Shown: positions 1-6,167, counted from the first letter of the stretch. The stretch is DNA of 9,415 bases from UBA6382 sp964596865 (GCA_964596865.1 CAZQVW010000100.1:1-9415); one strand, 5' to 3'. The notes: generated by a model from the letters alone, not told the origin. A program made the numbers and translations.

Positions 1-545
1 ACCTTATATATTTTAGTAACACCGGCCACCTTTGCGGCAAACAAGACTGCGGGGTTTACTTTTCCGTCTCGTTGGGGTGGGGTGCACAGGACAATTTCTC
101 GGCATCCGGCAATGCGCGCGGGCGTGGCCAGCATCAAGACGGTGGAAAATAGGGGAGCAGTGCCGCCCGGCACATAGAGGCCCACTTTCTCGATTGGCAC
201 GGCTCGTTGCTCGCAGATTACGCCTTTGGCGGTCTCCACGCGGATAGGAATAAAGTGCTGTGCCTCGTGGAAGATGCGGATATTTTTATGAGCCAGCGTG
301 ATAGCGTCTTTCAAATCCTGCGGAACAAGGGCTATGGCCTCGTCCATCTCACTTTGGGAAACAGACAGACTGTTGAGCTCCACGTGGTCGAACTTCTTTT
401 CCAATGAGCGCAAGGCATCATCGCCATCTTTGCGCACTTGGTCGATAACTGCATTTACCGTGCCAAACAAACTGCTCACATCATAGGTGGGGCGTTTCAG
501 CAGTTCGGCCAGTTCTTCATCTTTGGGGTATTCTTTATATATCAT
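1..545 (-). CDS. hisD: Histidinol dehydrogenase HisD, N-terminal part (gene runs off left edge)
   Basis: HisD is a cytoplasmic, Zn-dependent enzyme that oxidises L-histidinol twice with NAD+ to give L-histidine, the last two steps of the pathway. Translating the minus strand from the ATG at 545 gives an open frame of 181 residues (MIYKEYPKDE...) with no stop before the window edge, so the 5' part is complete and the C-terminal half or more lies outside. The diagnostic HisD segment, beginning VGLYVPGGTAPL, falls at about residues 121-143. Other typical stretches are the N-terminal helix containing VRKDGDDAL and the KGVICEQRAVPIEKVG lead-in at about 107-122. The ATG lies 15 bp after the hisG stop codon, the usual hisG-hisD order, so the two genes are almost certainly co-transcribed. 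The Zn and catalytic His/Glu residues lie mostly in the missing part and cannot be checked. Confidence 0.95.
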   Translation of the reverse strand, partial: MIYKEYPKDEELAELLKRPTYDVSSLFGTVNAVIDQVRKDGDDALRSLEKKFDHVELNSLSVSQSEMDEAIALVPQDLKDAITLAHKNIRIFHEAQHFIPIRVETAKGVICEQRAVPIEKVGLYVPGGTAPLFSTVLMLATPARIAGCREIVLCTPPQRDGKVNPAVLFAAKVAGVTKIYK

Positions 546-560
546 AATGACGTGTCAGAA

Positions 561-1412
561 TTAGAGTACCATCTTTTCTATCGGCAATACCAAAATGCCC
601 TGCGCGCCGTTCTCTTTCAGCAAACCGATGATTTCCCAAAAGCGCTTGCGCTCCAATACAGTGTGGATTGAGCACCACTTTTTGTCGGCCAAAGGCATCA
701 CGGTGGGGCTCTTGATGCCCGGGAGAACGGCCAGGATGTTGTCCACCTTTTCTATAGGCACATTCATCATCACATACTTCTTGTGCTCGGCGTCCTTTAC
801 GGCCTGCAGGCGGAACATCAGCTCGTGGAGCACAGCCATCTTTTCTTCAGAGAGATTGGGGTTGGCAATCAGCAAAGCCTCACTGTTTACAACCACTTCC
901 ACCTCCTTCAGATTGTTGGTTATCAGCGTGCTACCACTGCTCACGATGTCAAAGATGGCGTCGGCCAGCCCAATACCCGGACTAATCTCCACCGAACCGG
1001 TGATGATATGGATGTCGGCCTGTATATTATTGTCTTTCAGATATTTCTTTAGGATATTCGGGTAACTGGTGGCGATAGTTTTACCGTTAAACCACTCGGG
1101 ACCGGTATATTCCTCGGCCTTGGGGATAGCCAGTGAGAGACGGCATTTACTGAAATCCAGTCTTTGCAGCACTTTCACGTTTTCTTCGCGCTCCAAATAC
1201 TCGTTTTCGCCCACAATACCGAGGTCGGCCACGCCACCGGCCACTGTTTGGGGAATATCATCATCGCGCAGATATAGAATCTCGATAGGAAAATCGTTTG
1301 CCCTCACCAAAAGTGAGCGCTCGCTCTTCCTCACTTTGATGTCGGCCTCGGAAAGCAGCGCCATCGTGTCTTCATAAAGACGGCCTTTGCTCTGCACGGC
1401 TATTCTAAGCAT
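561..1412 (-). CDS. hisG: ATP phosphoribosyltransferase HisG, long form
   Basis: HisG joins ATP and PRPP to form phosphoribosyl-ATP, the first committed and feedback-controlled step of histidine synthesis. The frame opens at ATG 1448 (295 aa), but I prefer the ATG at 1412 (283 aa). The recognisable protein starts there (MLRIAVQSKGRLYEDTMALL), and the 12 extra residues are a charged, non-conserved stretch (MSTTKDKKQDRK). Numbered from 1448, the PRPP-binding signature, beginning GSVEISPGIGLADAIFDIVS, is at about residues 151-175. The last 75 or so residues (VMMNVPIEKVDNILAVLPG... to the C-terminus) match the extra ACT-like regulatory domain of long-form HisG, which binds histidine and works without HisZ. 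The gene is preceded by a His leader peptide and attenuator (1507-1637) and followed 15 bp later by hisD. Enzyme-level feedback and transcript-level attenuation are therefore both expected. The identity is secure; the start is less so. Confidence 0.95.
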   Translation of the reverse strand: MLRIAVQSKGRLYEDTMALLSEADIKVRKSERSLLVRANDFPIEILYLRDDDIPQTVAGGVADLGIVGENEYLEREENVKVLQRLDFSKCRLSLAIPKAEEYTGPEWFNGKTIATSYPNILKKYLKDNNIQADIHIITGSVEISPGIGLADAIFDIVSSGSTLITNNLKEVEVVVNSEALLIANPNLSEEKMAVLHELMFRLQAVKDAEHKKYVMMNVPIEKVDNILAVLPGIKSPTVMPLADKKWCSIHTVLERKRFWEIIGLLKENGAQGILVLPIEKMVL

Positions 1413-1506
1413 CTTTCTGTCTTGTTTCTTGTCTTTTGTTGTGCTCATGATTCTTATATTATAATGTATTACTGTTTCGTAGGATTGTTTTCTGCCTTAA
1501 GAATTG

Positions 1507-1538
1507 AAAAAGGACTTACCGTTTTGCCGGTAAGTCCT
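1507..1538 (-). terminator. Attenuator terminator hairpin of the his operon
   Basis: Read on the minus strand, AGGACTTACCG (1538-1528) pairs perfectly over 11 bp with CGGTAAGTCCT (1521-1511) around the loop GCAAAA. A run of T follows immediately (1511-1507). The hairpin sits between the His leader peptide stop (1575) and hisG (1412 or 1448), with no complete gene before it, so it is an attenuator and not an end-of-operon terminator. A T-run also flanks the other side when read on the plus strand (1541-1547), so the hairpin could in principle work in both directions, though no plus-strand gene approaches it. Confidence 0.85.
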
Positions 1539-1581
1539 CATTTTTTTGCTCTTATATATTTAAGCAGGTTCCACCTACCGG
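1527..1581 (-). promoter_or_regulatory. Antiterminator pairing of the his attenuator
   Basis: The minus-strand segment CCGGTAGGT (1581-1573), which includes the leader stop codon, can pair over nine bases with ACTTACCGG (1535-1527), with a single G-U wobble. The second segment is most of the 5' arm of the terminator, so the two folds exclude each other. A third, weaker option pairs the segment at 1571-1579 (GGTAGGTGG) with part of the His-codon region (CCACCACC, 1617-1610, one bulged base). That would sequester the antiterminator when the ribosome moves on or never loads. This is the classical 1:2, 2:3, 3:4 arrangement. The pairings are read from sequence; that they switch in the cell is inference. 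Confidence 0.75.
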
Positions 1582-1637
1582 ATGGTGTTCATCTGGGTCT
1601 CGTGGTGATGGTGGTGGAGGGTGCTATTGTTTCTCAT
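1575..1637 (-). CDS. His operon leader peptide, five consecutive His codons
   Basis: A 20-codon minus-strand frame starts at ATG 1637 and ends with TAG at 1577-1575. Residues 8-12 are His-His-His-His-His (codons CAC CAC CAT CAC CAC, 1602-1616). It lies about 130-160 bp upstream of hisG and just before a terminator hairpin, exactly where a regulatory leader should be. A ribosome stalled at these codons when charged His-tRNA is scarce would leave the RNA just downstream free to form the antiterminator. The role parallels hisL of enteric bacteria, which has seven His codons. The start is fixed by the promoter: the -7 box at 1646-1653 overlaps the only upstream in-frame ATGs, leaving 1637 as the first usable start. 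No Shine-Dalgarno sequence is visible. The frame could only be coincidental if the His run and hairpin were unrelated, which is unlikely. Confidence 0.85.
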   Translation of the reverse strand: MRNNSTLHHHHHETQMNTIR

Positions 1638-1645
1638 ATCGACTG

Positions 1646-1653
1646 CAAAGATA
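1646..1653 (-). promoter_or_regulatory. his operon promoter, -7 box TATCTTTG
   Basis: The minus strand reads TATCTTTG, a perfect match to the Bacteroidota -7 consensus TAnnTTTG, eight bases before the leader-peptide ATG. No TTTG-like -33 box lies at the expected 19-21 bp; the nearest TTTG (1688-1685) is 31 bp away. The promoter is therefore weaker than consensus or helped by a factor. The predicted transcription start lies within a few bases of the leader ATG, so the leader would have almost no 5' untranslated region. Confidence 0.65.
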
Positions 1654-1737
1654 AGCATAATTTCTGAAATCCGGTTATATTGGCCAAATAAATTAATTAC
1701 AACGAAGAAATCATCAAGACCAACTGTGTGTTTAGGA

Positions 1738-1900
1738 TGTAGGGGCGGATCAGCCGCGAAGCGGCGTGTTATCTGCCAAACAATTGGAATGGTTGCTAAA
1801 TGCAACCAAGACAATTGGAAAAAACACTTGCAACATAATTTTCAACAGTTGGGGTTGTAGGGCGGATAACCCGCCGCTACGCGGCTGATGCGCTCCTGCA
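1738..1900. repeat. REP/BIME-like paired palindrome, element 1
   Basis: A 163-bp element bounded by imperfect inverted repeats: TGTAGGGGCGGATCAGCCGC at the left (1738-1757) and its complement ending CGCTCCTGCA at the right (1881-1900), agreeing at about 18 of 21 positions. Each arm (1744-1777 and 1861-1896) is itself a hairpin built on GCCGC-GAA/TAC-GCGGC flanked by GGCGGAT and ATCTGCC-type ends. The right arm is an inverted copy of the left. Two head-to-head hairpins around an AT-rich core (1778-1855) is the architecture of a BIME. It lies upstream of the his promoter and codes for nothing credible. Confidence 0.7.
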
Positions 1901-2023
1901 TGGCGTTTATATAATCCTACACAATCATGAAATATAGTTTTATTTATCTTACCGAGCAACGATAAATTCTATTCTGCAACACTGTTATTAAACATAATCG
2001 TGATTCGACATATTTTGCTCCTC

Positions 2024-2058
2024 AAAAGAAAAGCTCACGCGCTTCACAGCGAATGAGC
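2024..2058 (-). terminator. Intrinsic terminator of the structured RNA
   Basis: On the minus strand GCTCA (2058-2054) pairs with TGAGC (2037-2033). Within it CGCT-GTGA-AGCG forms an inner stem across a small internal loop. The hairpin is followed at once by TTTTCTTTT (2032-2024). It is placed to end a transcript from the promoter at 2402-2434, giving a product near 370 nt. Confidence 0.7.
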
Positions 2059-2397
2059 CTACAGTTTTATAAAAACACTAATTCTATTGAATAACATTCG
2101 TTCTCCTGATACGAAAAAGCGTGGATTCTGTATCTTCACCGTTTACGGTAATCTTTTGTCCTTAAGGGCTTGATTACATCCCGTTTGCTTTGAAGGCCCT
2201 GAGAAAGCCGCGCATACAAACAGATAAAGAGGTGATTACAGCCCACGCTCAACGTGAGCGGCTACACTTACTCTCTGTAGTATGCAATGATGAATTTCTC
2301 AGGTTCTCAAAGCTACACGAGCAGCATAACGCTTCTGCTTTTCGTACGTTTCGTAACACATAAGCTATTTGCTTACACAAACAATTTACATGTTACT
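2024..2397 (-). ncRNA. Structured small RNA candidate, about 370 nt, family not assigned
   Basis: Limits come from a strong promoter (2402-2434) and an intrinsic terminator (2024-2058). Complementarity between them is extensive (plus coordinates). A 5' hairpin pairs 2391-2396 with 2353-2358, capped by 2371-2375 with 2361-2365. A closing helix pairs TACGAAAAGC (2346-2337) with GCTTTTTCGTA (2120-2110), one bulge. Inside it is a long rod: 2307-2313 with 2187-2193, the 9-bp 2295-2303 with 2198-2206, 2280-2285 with 2212-2217, and an apical stem 2255-2260 with 2246-2251. A small ACCGT-AA-ACGGT hairpin follows near 2135-2146. TGTAATCA occurs twice, near 2172 and 2234. There is no open frame of note. 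The bulged rod recalls 6S RNA, and the Bacteroidales-1 motif is another candidate. I see no RNase P core (GAGGAAAGTC) and no tmRNA ends or tag frame. A functional RNA is well supported; its identity is not. Confidence 0.65.
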
Positions 2398-2401
2398 GCC
2401 G

Positions 2402-2434
2402 CAAAGATAGTAATTAATTCCGTACACCGTCAAG
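2402..2434 (-). promoter_or_regulatory. Strong Bacteroidota-type promoter for the structured RNA
   Basis: The minus strand shows CTTG (2434-2431, continuing as CTTGAC), a 21-bp spacer and a perfect -7 box TATCTTTG (2409-2402). Both boxes and the spacing fit the TTTG/TAnnTTTG consensus. No protein frame of note follows, only the structured RNA region. The predicted start is near 2397. Confidence 0.7.
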
Positions 2435-2638
2435 TTTTATTACGTTTTTTCTACGGTTTAGAATGAAATTTCAGTGAAATGTAACGGTAATACTGGAAAA
2501 ACGCAAGTATTGGTCATTATGCCACTCGCAGATGCCATTTTATTTCAGCCGCTCGCAAACGAATACGTCGCTGGCATTATTTTGACTGTTGTTTGCATCA
2601 AATTTATCGTTGTCTGCGCTGTTTTTATCTTCGTTGTC

Positions 2639-2701
2639 GTTGGAATTAATTGTGTCATCGTTGGAATTAATTGTGTGGTAGTTGGAATTAATTGTGTCAG
2701 A
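2639..2701. repeat. Three tandem 21-bp repeats
   Basis: The unit begins GTTGGAATTAATTGTGT and is followed by a variable four-base tail. It occurs three times head to tail (2639-2659, 2660-2680, 2681-2701). Each carries the palindrome AATTAATT. Because 21 is a multiple of three, all reading frames stay open through it, which produces apparent low-complexity proteins on both strands. I regard none of those as genes. The 200 bases before it (2435-2638) hold nothing I can identify. Confidence 0.8.
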
Positions 2702-2707
2702 AACGAA

Positions 2708-2854
2708 AAAAATCCCGCTCTGGAGCAAACGTTTTTCGTGGAAAAGCTAACGCACCGAAGGGAACGCTGCTGCGCACCGAAGGGAGTCTTGCTGCGCACC
2801 GTAGGGAGCGTTGCTGCGCGCCGTAGGGAACGTTAGCTTTTTTGCGGGATTTTT
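2708..2854. repeat. Hairpin-bounded element with four 22-bp tandem repeats
   Basis: Two nested inverted-repeat pairs enclose the element: AAAAATCCCGC (2708-2718) with GCGGGATTTTT (2844-2854), and AAAAGCTAACG (2742-2752) with CGTTAGCTTTT (2831-2841). The centre is four near-identical 22-bp units of the form GCGCACCGAAGGGAGCGTTGCT (2750-2771, 2772-2793, 2794-2815, 2816-2837). A long stem ending in T-runs could act as a terminator with an expanded loop, or the whole could be a small non-coding mobile repeat. The following 90 bases (2855-2944) show nothing identifiable. Confidence 0.65.
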
Positions 2855-2944
2855 CCGAATTATAATGGGGAGAATGGGTATTATCACGCGAAGAGTTTGA
2901 TTTATTACGGGGATGATTTGTCCGCGCGGTGTATTGGTTGAAAC

Positions 2945-3095
2945 TGTAGGGCGGGTTTTATACCCGCCTGCTGATTGCCTTCGCGATTAATCGTCAAAAT
3001 TACAGGATGTTATATAAATATTTTCGGGCGGGTATAAATCACCCCAAATTTGAGGTACGAAAATTTTGAGAACCTCGCAAAACCCGCTCCTACAA
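2945..3095. repeat. REP/BIME-like paired palindrome, element 2
   Basis: A 151-bp element with ends TGTAGGGCGGGTTTT (2945-2959) and AAAACCCGCTCCTACA (3080-3095), complementary except for one extra base. The left arm folds as GGCGGGT (2950-2956) with ACCCGCC (2962-2968). The right arm restarts at 3026 as an inverted copy of the left but is interrupted by about 35 bp (3045-3079) that forms its own GAGGT/ACCTC stem. The TGTAGG...CCTACA ends match element 1 (1738-1900), so both belong to one repeat family. The 100 bases from 3096 to the uvrB promoter hold nothing I recognise. Confidence 0.7.
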
Positions 3096-3193
3096 GCCTT
3101 GTTCTGCTCGCAAGAATGCGCATCGTTTCCTATTAAATCGAGAGTGTATCAAGACAAAGTGGCGTTAAGATAATGTAAAGTGTGGAATAGATT

Positions 3194-3223
3194 TTTGTGA
3201 ATGCCGCAGAATGATTAACTTTG
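3194..3223 (+). promoter_or_regulatory. uvrB promoter, TTTG and TAACTTTG
   Basis: TTTG at 3194-3197 and TAACTTTG at 3216-3223 match the Bacteroidota -33 and -7 boxes, with an 18-bp spacer that is slightly short. The -7 box ends one base before the ATG at 3225, so transcription begins too late for that start. It supports ATG 3246 as the uvrB start, with a very short leader. No SOS-type operator is evident here. Confidence 0.65.
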
Positions 3224-3245
3224 TATGATAATAAAACAGAAAGAC

Positions 3246-5264
3246 ATGCCGGATTTTCAATTAGTGGCTCCTTATAAGCCCACAGGCGACCAGCCCGAGG
3301 CCATCGCCCAATTGGTGGCGGGCGTGCGCGCAGGTGAGAAAGCGCAAGTGCTGATGGGCGTAACCGGGTCGGGCAAAACTTTTACCATGTCCAATGTAAT
3401 CAGTGAGATACAGCGCCCTACCCTAATTCTTTCTCACAATAAAACATTGGCAGCCCAGCTTTATCGCGAGATGAAAGGTTTCTTTCCAAACAATGCTGTG
3501 GAATATTACGTCTCTTATTACGATTACTATCAGCCGGAGGCGTATATCCCCTCCACAGGTAAGTATATTGAAAAGGAATTGCAGGTAAACGATGAGATAG
3601 ACAAGCTGCGCATCCGCGCTACGGGGGCTTTGCTTTCGGGCAGAAAGGATGTGGTGGTGGTGAGCTCGGTGTCGTGTATCTACGGTATGGGCAATCCGGC
3701 TGCTTTCTACGAGAATCTGTTGGAGCTGCGCGTGGGCCAGACCATTAGTAAGAACGAAATAGAGCGCCGCCTCGTGAAAAACCTATACGTGCGCAATGAT
3801 GCCGACCTTCATAGGGGGTATTTCCGCGTGAAGGGCGATACCATAGACGTCTTTCCCGCATACGCCGATGATATTCTGCGCATCCGGATGTGGGACGATG
3901 AGATTGACGCCATTCAGGAGTTGGACGCGGATAGCCTTGAGCTGATAGCTTCGTTCGACGACTATAAAATCTATCCCGCCAACCTCTTTATCACATCCCA
4001 GGAGATGGCGCAGAGTGCCACAGACCAAATACAGAAAGACCTAATCGTGCGCGAAGGCGAATTAAGGATGCAAGGCAAAATCCTTGAGGCCGACCGCCTG
4101 CATGAGCGCGTTACCTATGACGTGGAAATGATTAAGGAGTTAGGCTATTGCTCCGGTATTGAAAATTATAGCCGCTATTTCGATGGTCGTGCGCCGGGCA
4201 CTCGCCCTTACTGCCTATTGGATTTCTTCCCCCGCGATTTCCTCCTGTTTGTAGACGAGAGCCACGTAACTATGCCGCAGGTGAGCGGTATGTATGGCGG
4301 TGATAGGCGCAGAAAAGAGAACCTTGTGGAATATGGCTACCGCCTGCCTGCGGCTTTCGACAACCGACCACTGAAATTCCCCGAGTTTAAGGAACTTACC
4401 GACCAGACAATCTATGTCTCTGCCACGCCTGCCGATTACGAACTGAGTGAAAGCGGCGGTGTGGTGGTGGAACAGCTCATTCGTCCCACAGGACTTTTGG
4501 ATCCGCCCATCTCCGTGCGCAAGAGTGAGAATCAAATAGATGACCTGATGGAGGAAATCAATACACGCGCCGAAAGAGACGAACGCGTGCTGGTTACCAC
4601 AATCTCAAAGCGCATGGCGGAAGACCTCACCGACTATCTCCTGCATTATGGAGTGCGCGCCGATTATATTCATTCCGACGTAGACACGATGGATCGCGTG
4701 AAAATATTGGATAAACTGAGGCGCGGCGAGATTGATGTGCTGGTGGGCGTGAATCTATTGAGAGAAGGATTGGATTTGCCCGAAGTCTCGCTCGTAGCAA
4801 TCCTTGATGCTGACAAAAACGGCTTCTTGCGCGATGCCCGTTCGCTGACGCAGACGGCCGGGCGCGCTGCGCGCAATGTTAATGGCCTCGTAATCATGTA
4901 TGCCGACACCATCTCCCAGGCTATGCAGGTGGTAATCAACGAAACAAACCGCCGCCGCGCCAAGCAGATGGCCTACAACGAAGCGCATCACATCACGCCC
5001 ACTCAGATAAAGAAGGAAAATGTTGCCGATGAGTTCACCACCACGTCTGATGCCGAACTTTCGAAACTGCCTGGCGCCACGTCTTCTTCGCAGGGCACTA
5101 CCCTATCAAATTCCGGCGCTGAAGCTGCCTACGCTCTGGCGAACGAGAGCATCGATTCCCTCACAAAGAAAATGGAACAGGCTGCCCATAATTTCGATTT
5201 CATCCTCGCTGCACGCTATCGCGATGAAATCAAAAGACGTCAGGAAAAGAATGGCGATAAATAG
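3246..5264 (+). CDS. uvrB: Excinuclease ABC subunit UvrB
   Basis: UvrB is the damage-verifying helicase-like subunit of nucleotide excision repair. It is loaded on DNA by UvrA and then recruits UvrC for incision. From ATG 3246 it has 672 residues, a normal length. Visible in order: the N-terminal YKPTGDQPEAI; Walker A GVTGSGKT at 38-45; the DNA-clamping beta-hairpin VSYYDYYQPEAYIP at about 89-102; Walker B DESH at 337-340; helicase motif VI QTAGRAARN at 536-544; and a C-terminal UVR domain at about 633-670 that contacts UvrA or UvrC. All key residues are present. The frame is open to ATG 3225 (seven more residues, MIIKQKD), but the promoter -7 box ends at 3223, so that start is unlikely to be transcribed. 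It is first in a possible two-gene unit with the EFR1 gene 45 bp downstream. Confidence 0.97.
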   Translation: MPDFQLVAPYKPTGDQPEAIAQLVAGVRAGEKAQVLMGVTGSGKTFTMSNVISEIQRPTLILSHNKTLAAQLYREMKGFFPNNAVEYYVSYYDYYQPEAYIPSTGKYIEKELQVNDEIDKLRIRATGALLSGRKDVVVVSSVSCIYGMGNPAAFYENLLELRVGQTISKNEIERRLVKNLYVRNDADLHRGYFRVKGDTIDVFPAYADDILRIRMWDDEIDAIQELDADSLELIASFDDYKIYPANLFITSQEMAQSATDQIQKDLIVREGELRMQGKILEADRLHERVTYDVEMIKELGYCSGIENYSRYFDGRAPGTRPYCLLDFFPRDFLLFVDESHVTMPQVSGMYGGDRRRKENLVEYGYRLPAAFDNRPLKFPEFKELTDQTIYVSATPADYELSESGGVVVEQLIRPTGLLDPPISVRKSENQIDDLMEEINTRAERDERVLVTTISKRMAEDLTDYLLHYGVRADYIHSDVDTMDRVKILDKLRRGEIDVLVGVNLLREGLDLPEVSLVAILDADKNGFLRDARSLTQTAGRAARNVNGLVIMYADTISQAMQVVINETNRRRAKQMAYNEAHHITPTQIKKENVADEFTTTSDAELSKLPGATSSSQGTTLSNSGAEAAYALANESIDSLTKKMEQAAHNFDFILAARYRDEIKRRQEKNGDK

Positions 5265-5309
5265 GTAGATATTCTGTCGCTTATGCTGGATAATTAAAGT
5301 AATTGCGAA

Positions 5310-6143
5310 ATGATTTTCTATTTTTCCGCTACTGGAAATTCGCGATTCGTGGCTGAAAGTATTGGTCGCGAGATTGGCGAACAAATTGTTGAGATAAAAA
5401 GAAGAGGCTACGAGGGTGGAGAGGCTGAAAACGAAATAAAAAAGCAGGAAGCCGATCTTTTCTCAAATATCGATGCAAATGAAGACATCGGTTTCGTATT
5501 CCCTATTTATGGTTGGCGGCTTCCCGAAATCGTAGACGAGTTTATCCAGCATTTGGCCGCGCAAATCAATCCGCCAATGGTGAATGAGCGCTATATTTGG
5601 GTGGCCGTTACTTGTGGAGATGATATAGGAATGGCCGACCGCTGCATTAATCGATCTCTAAGGGCTGCAGGATTGCACATGGACGCTATCTTTTCCGTTA
5701 CAATGCCGAATACCTACGTTTGTCTCCCTGGTTTCGATGTGGATAGGCCCGAAATCCGGCGCCATAAGCTCTCATCGTGCACAGAGCGCGTTGCCTCTGT
5801 CATCGAGAGCGTGAAGAACAAAACCAAAATCACGGATATTCACCGAGGTCTCTTCCCTTTCTTCAAAACTTACGTGCTCGGTGCATTTTTTCGCCGTTTT
5901 CTTATCACAGACAAGCCTTTTCATGCCACAGATGCTTGCACCCACTGCGGCCTTTGCGCGCACCTTTGTCCGCTTTCCAACATTAGTGTTTCGCTCACCG
6001 CCCTACCCCATTGGCATGGCTATTGTACCGGTTGCCTAAAGTGCTATCACAATTGCCCTGTGCACGCTATTCGTTTCGGAAAGCAGACAGAAAAGAAAGG
6101 ACAGTACACTTTCCGTCGCTTTTCAACGGAAATACGATTGTAA
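5310..6143 (+). CDS. EFR1 family flavodoxin/ferredoxin fusion protein
   Basis: A 277-residue cytoplasmic protein joining a flavodoxin-like N-terminus to a two-cluster ferredoxin C-terminus. It opens with MIFYFSATGNSRFVAESI, the phosphate-binding loop of a flavodoxin fold at residues 5-11. GFVFPIYGWRLPEIVDEF at 61-78 is typical of the EFR1 family. Two 4Fe-4S motifs follow: CTHCGLCAHLCP (Cys 210, 213, 216, 220) and CTGCLKCYHNCP (Cys 239, 242, 245, 249). All eight cysteines are present. It presumably moves electrons between FMN and iron-sulphur clusters, but the family has no settled substrate or partner. It begins 45 bp after uvrB without an obvious promoter of its own, so read-through from uvrB is plausible. 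The link to DNA repair is probably positional only. Its 3' end abuts the 42-bp repeats. Confidence 0.88.
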   Translation: MIFYFSATGNSRFVAESIGREIGEQIVEIKRRGYEGGEAENEIKKQEADLFSNIDANEDIGFVFPIYGWRLPEIVDEFIQHLAAQINPPMVNERYIWVAVTCGDDIGMADRCINRSLRAAGLHMDAIFSVTMPNTYVCLPGFDVDRPEIRRHKLSSCTERVASVIESVKNKTKITDIHRGLFPFFKTYVLGAFFRRFLITDKPFHATDACTHCGLCAHLCPLSNISVSLTALPHWHGYCTGCLKCYHNCPVHAIRFGKQTEKKGQYTFRRFSTEIRL

Positions 6144-6167
6144 ACCAAGGACAAATGCGCAAATTGC

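Noticed and set aside
595..1065. A 156-codon plus-strand frame
   Set aside because: It is antisense to hisG and shows no domain.
1575..1814. A 79-codon extension of the His leader frame
   Set aside because: It would have to start upstream of the predicted promoter and pass through the REP-like element. Only the last 20 codons from ATG 1637 lie downstream of the -7 box.
2024..2397. RNase P RNA or tmRNA as the identity of the structured RNA
   Set aside because: The conserved GAGGAAAGTC core of RNase P is absent, as are a tmRNA acceptor-like end with CCA and a tag reading frame. ACAGAA near 2130 alone is too short to count.
2540..2728. A minus-strand frame rich in Asn and Asp (DTINSN repeats)
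   Set aside because: It is the reverse reading of the same 21-bp repeats, short, with no promoter or recognisable domain.
2474..2836. A plus-strand frame of 120 codons with a hydrophobic middle (VVVGINCV repeats)
   Set aside because: Its periodicity comes wholly from the 21-bp and 22-bp tandem repeats, it lacks a promoter, and its end lies inside the inverted-repeat element. The low complexity is a by-product.
2639..2837. A CRISPR array
   Set aside because: The repeats are directly abutting 21- and 22-bp units with no unique spacers and no cas genes nearby.
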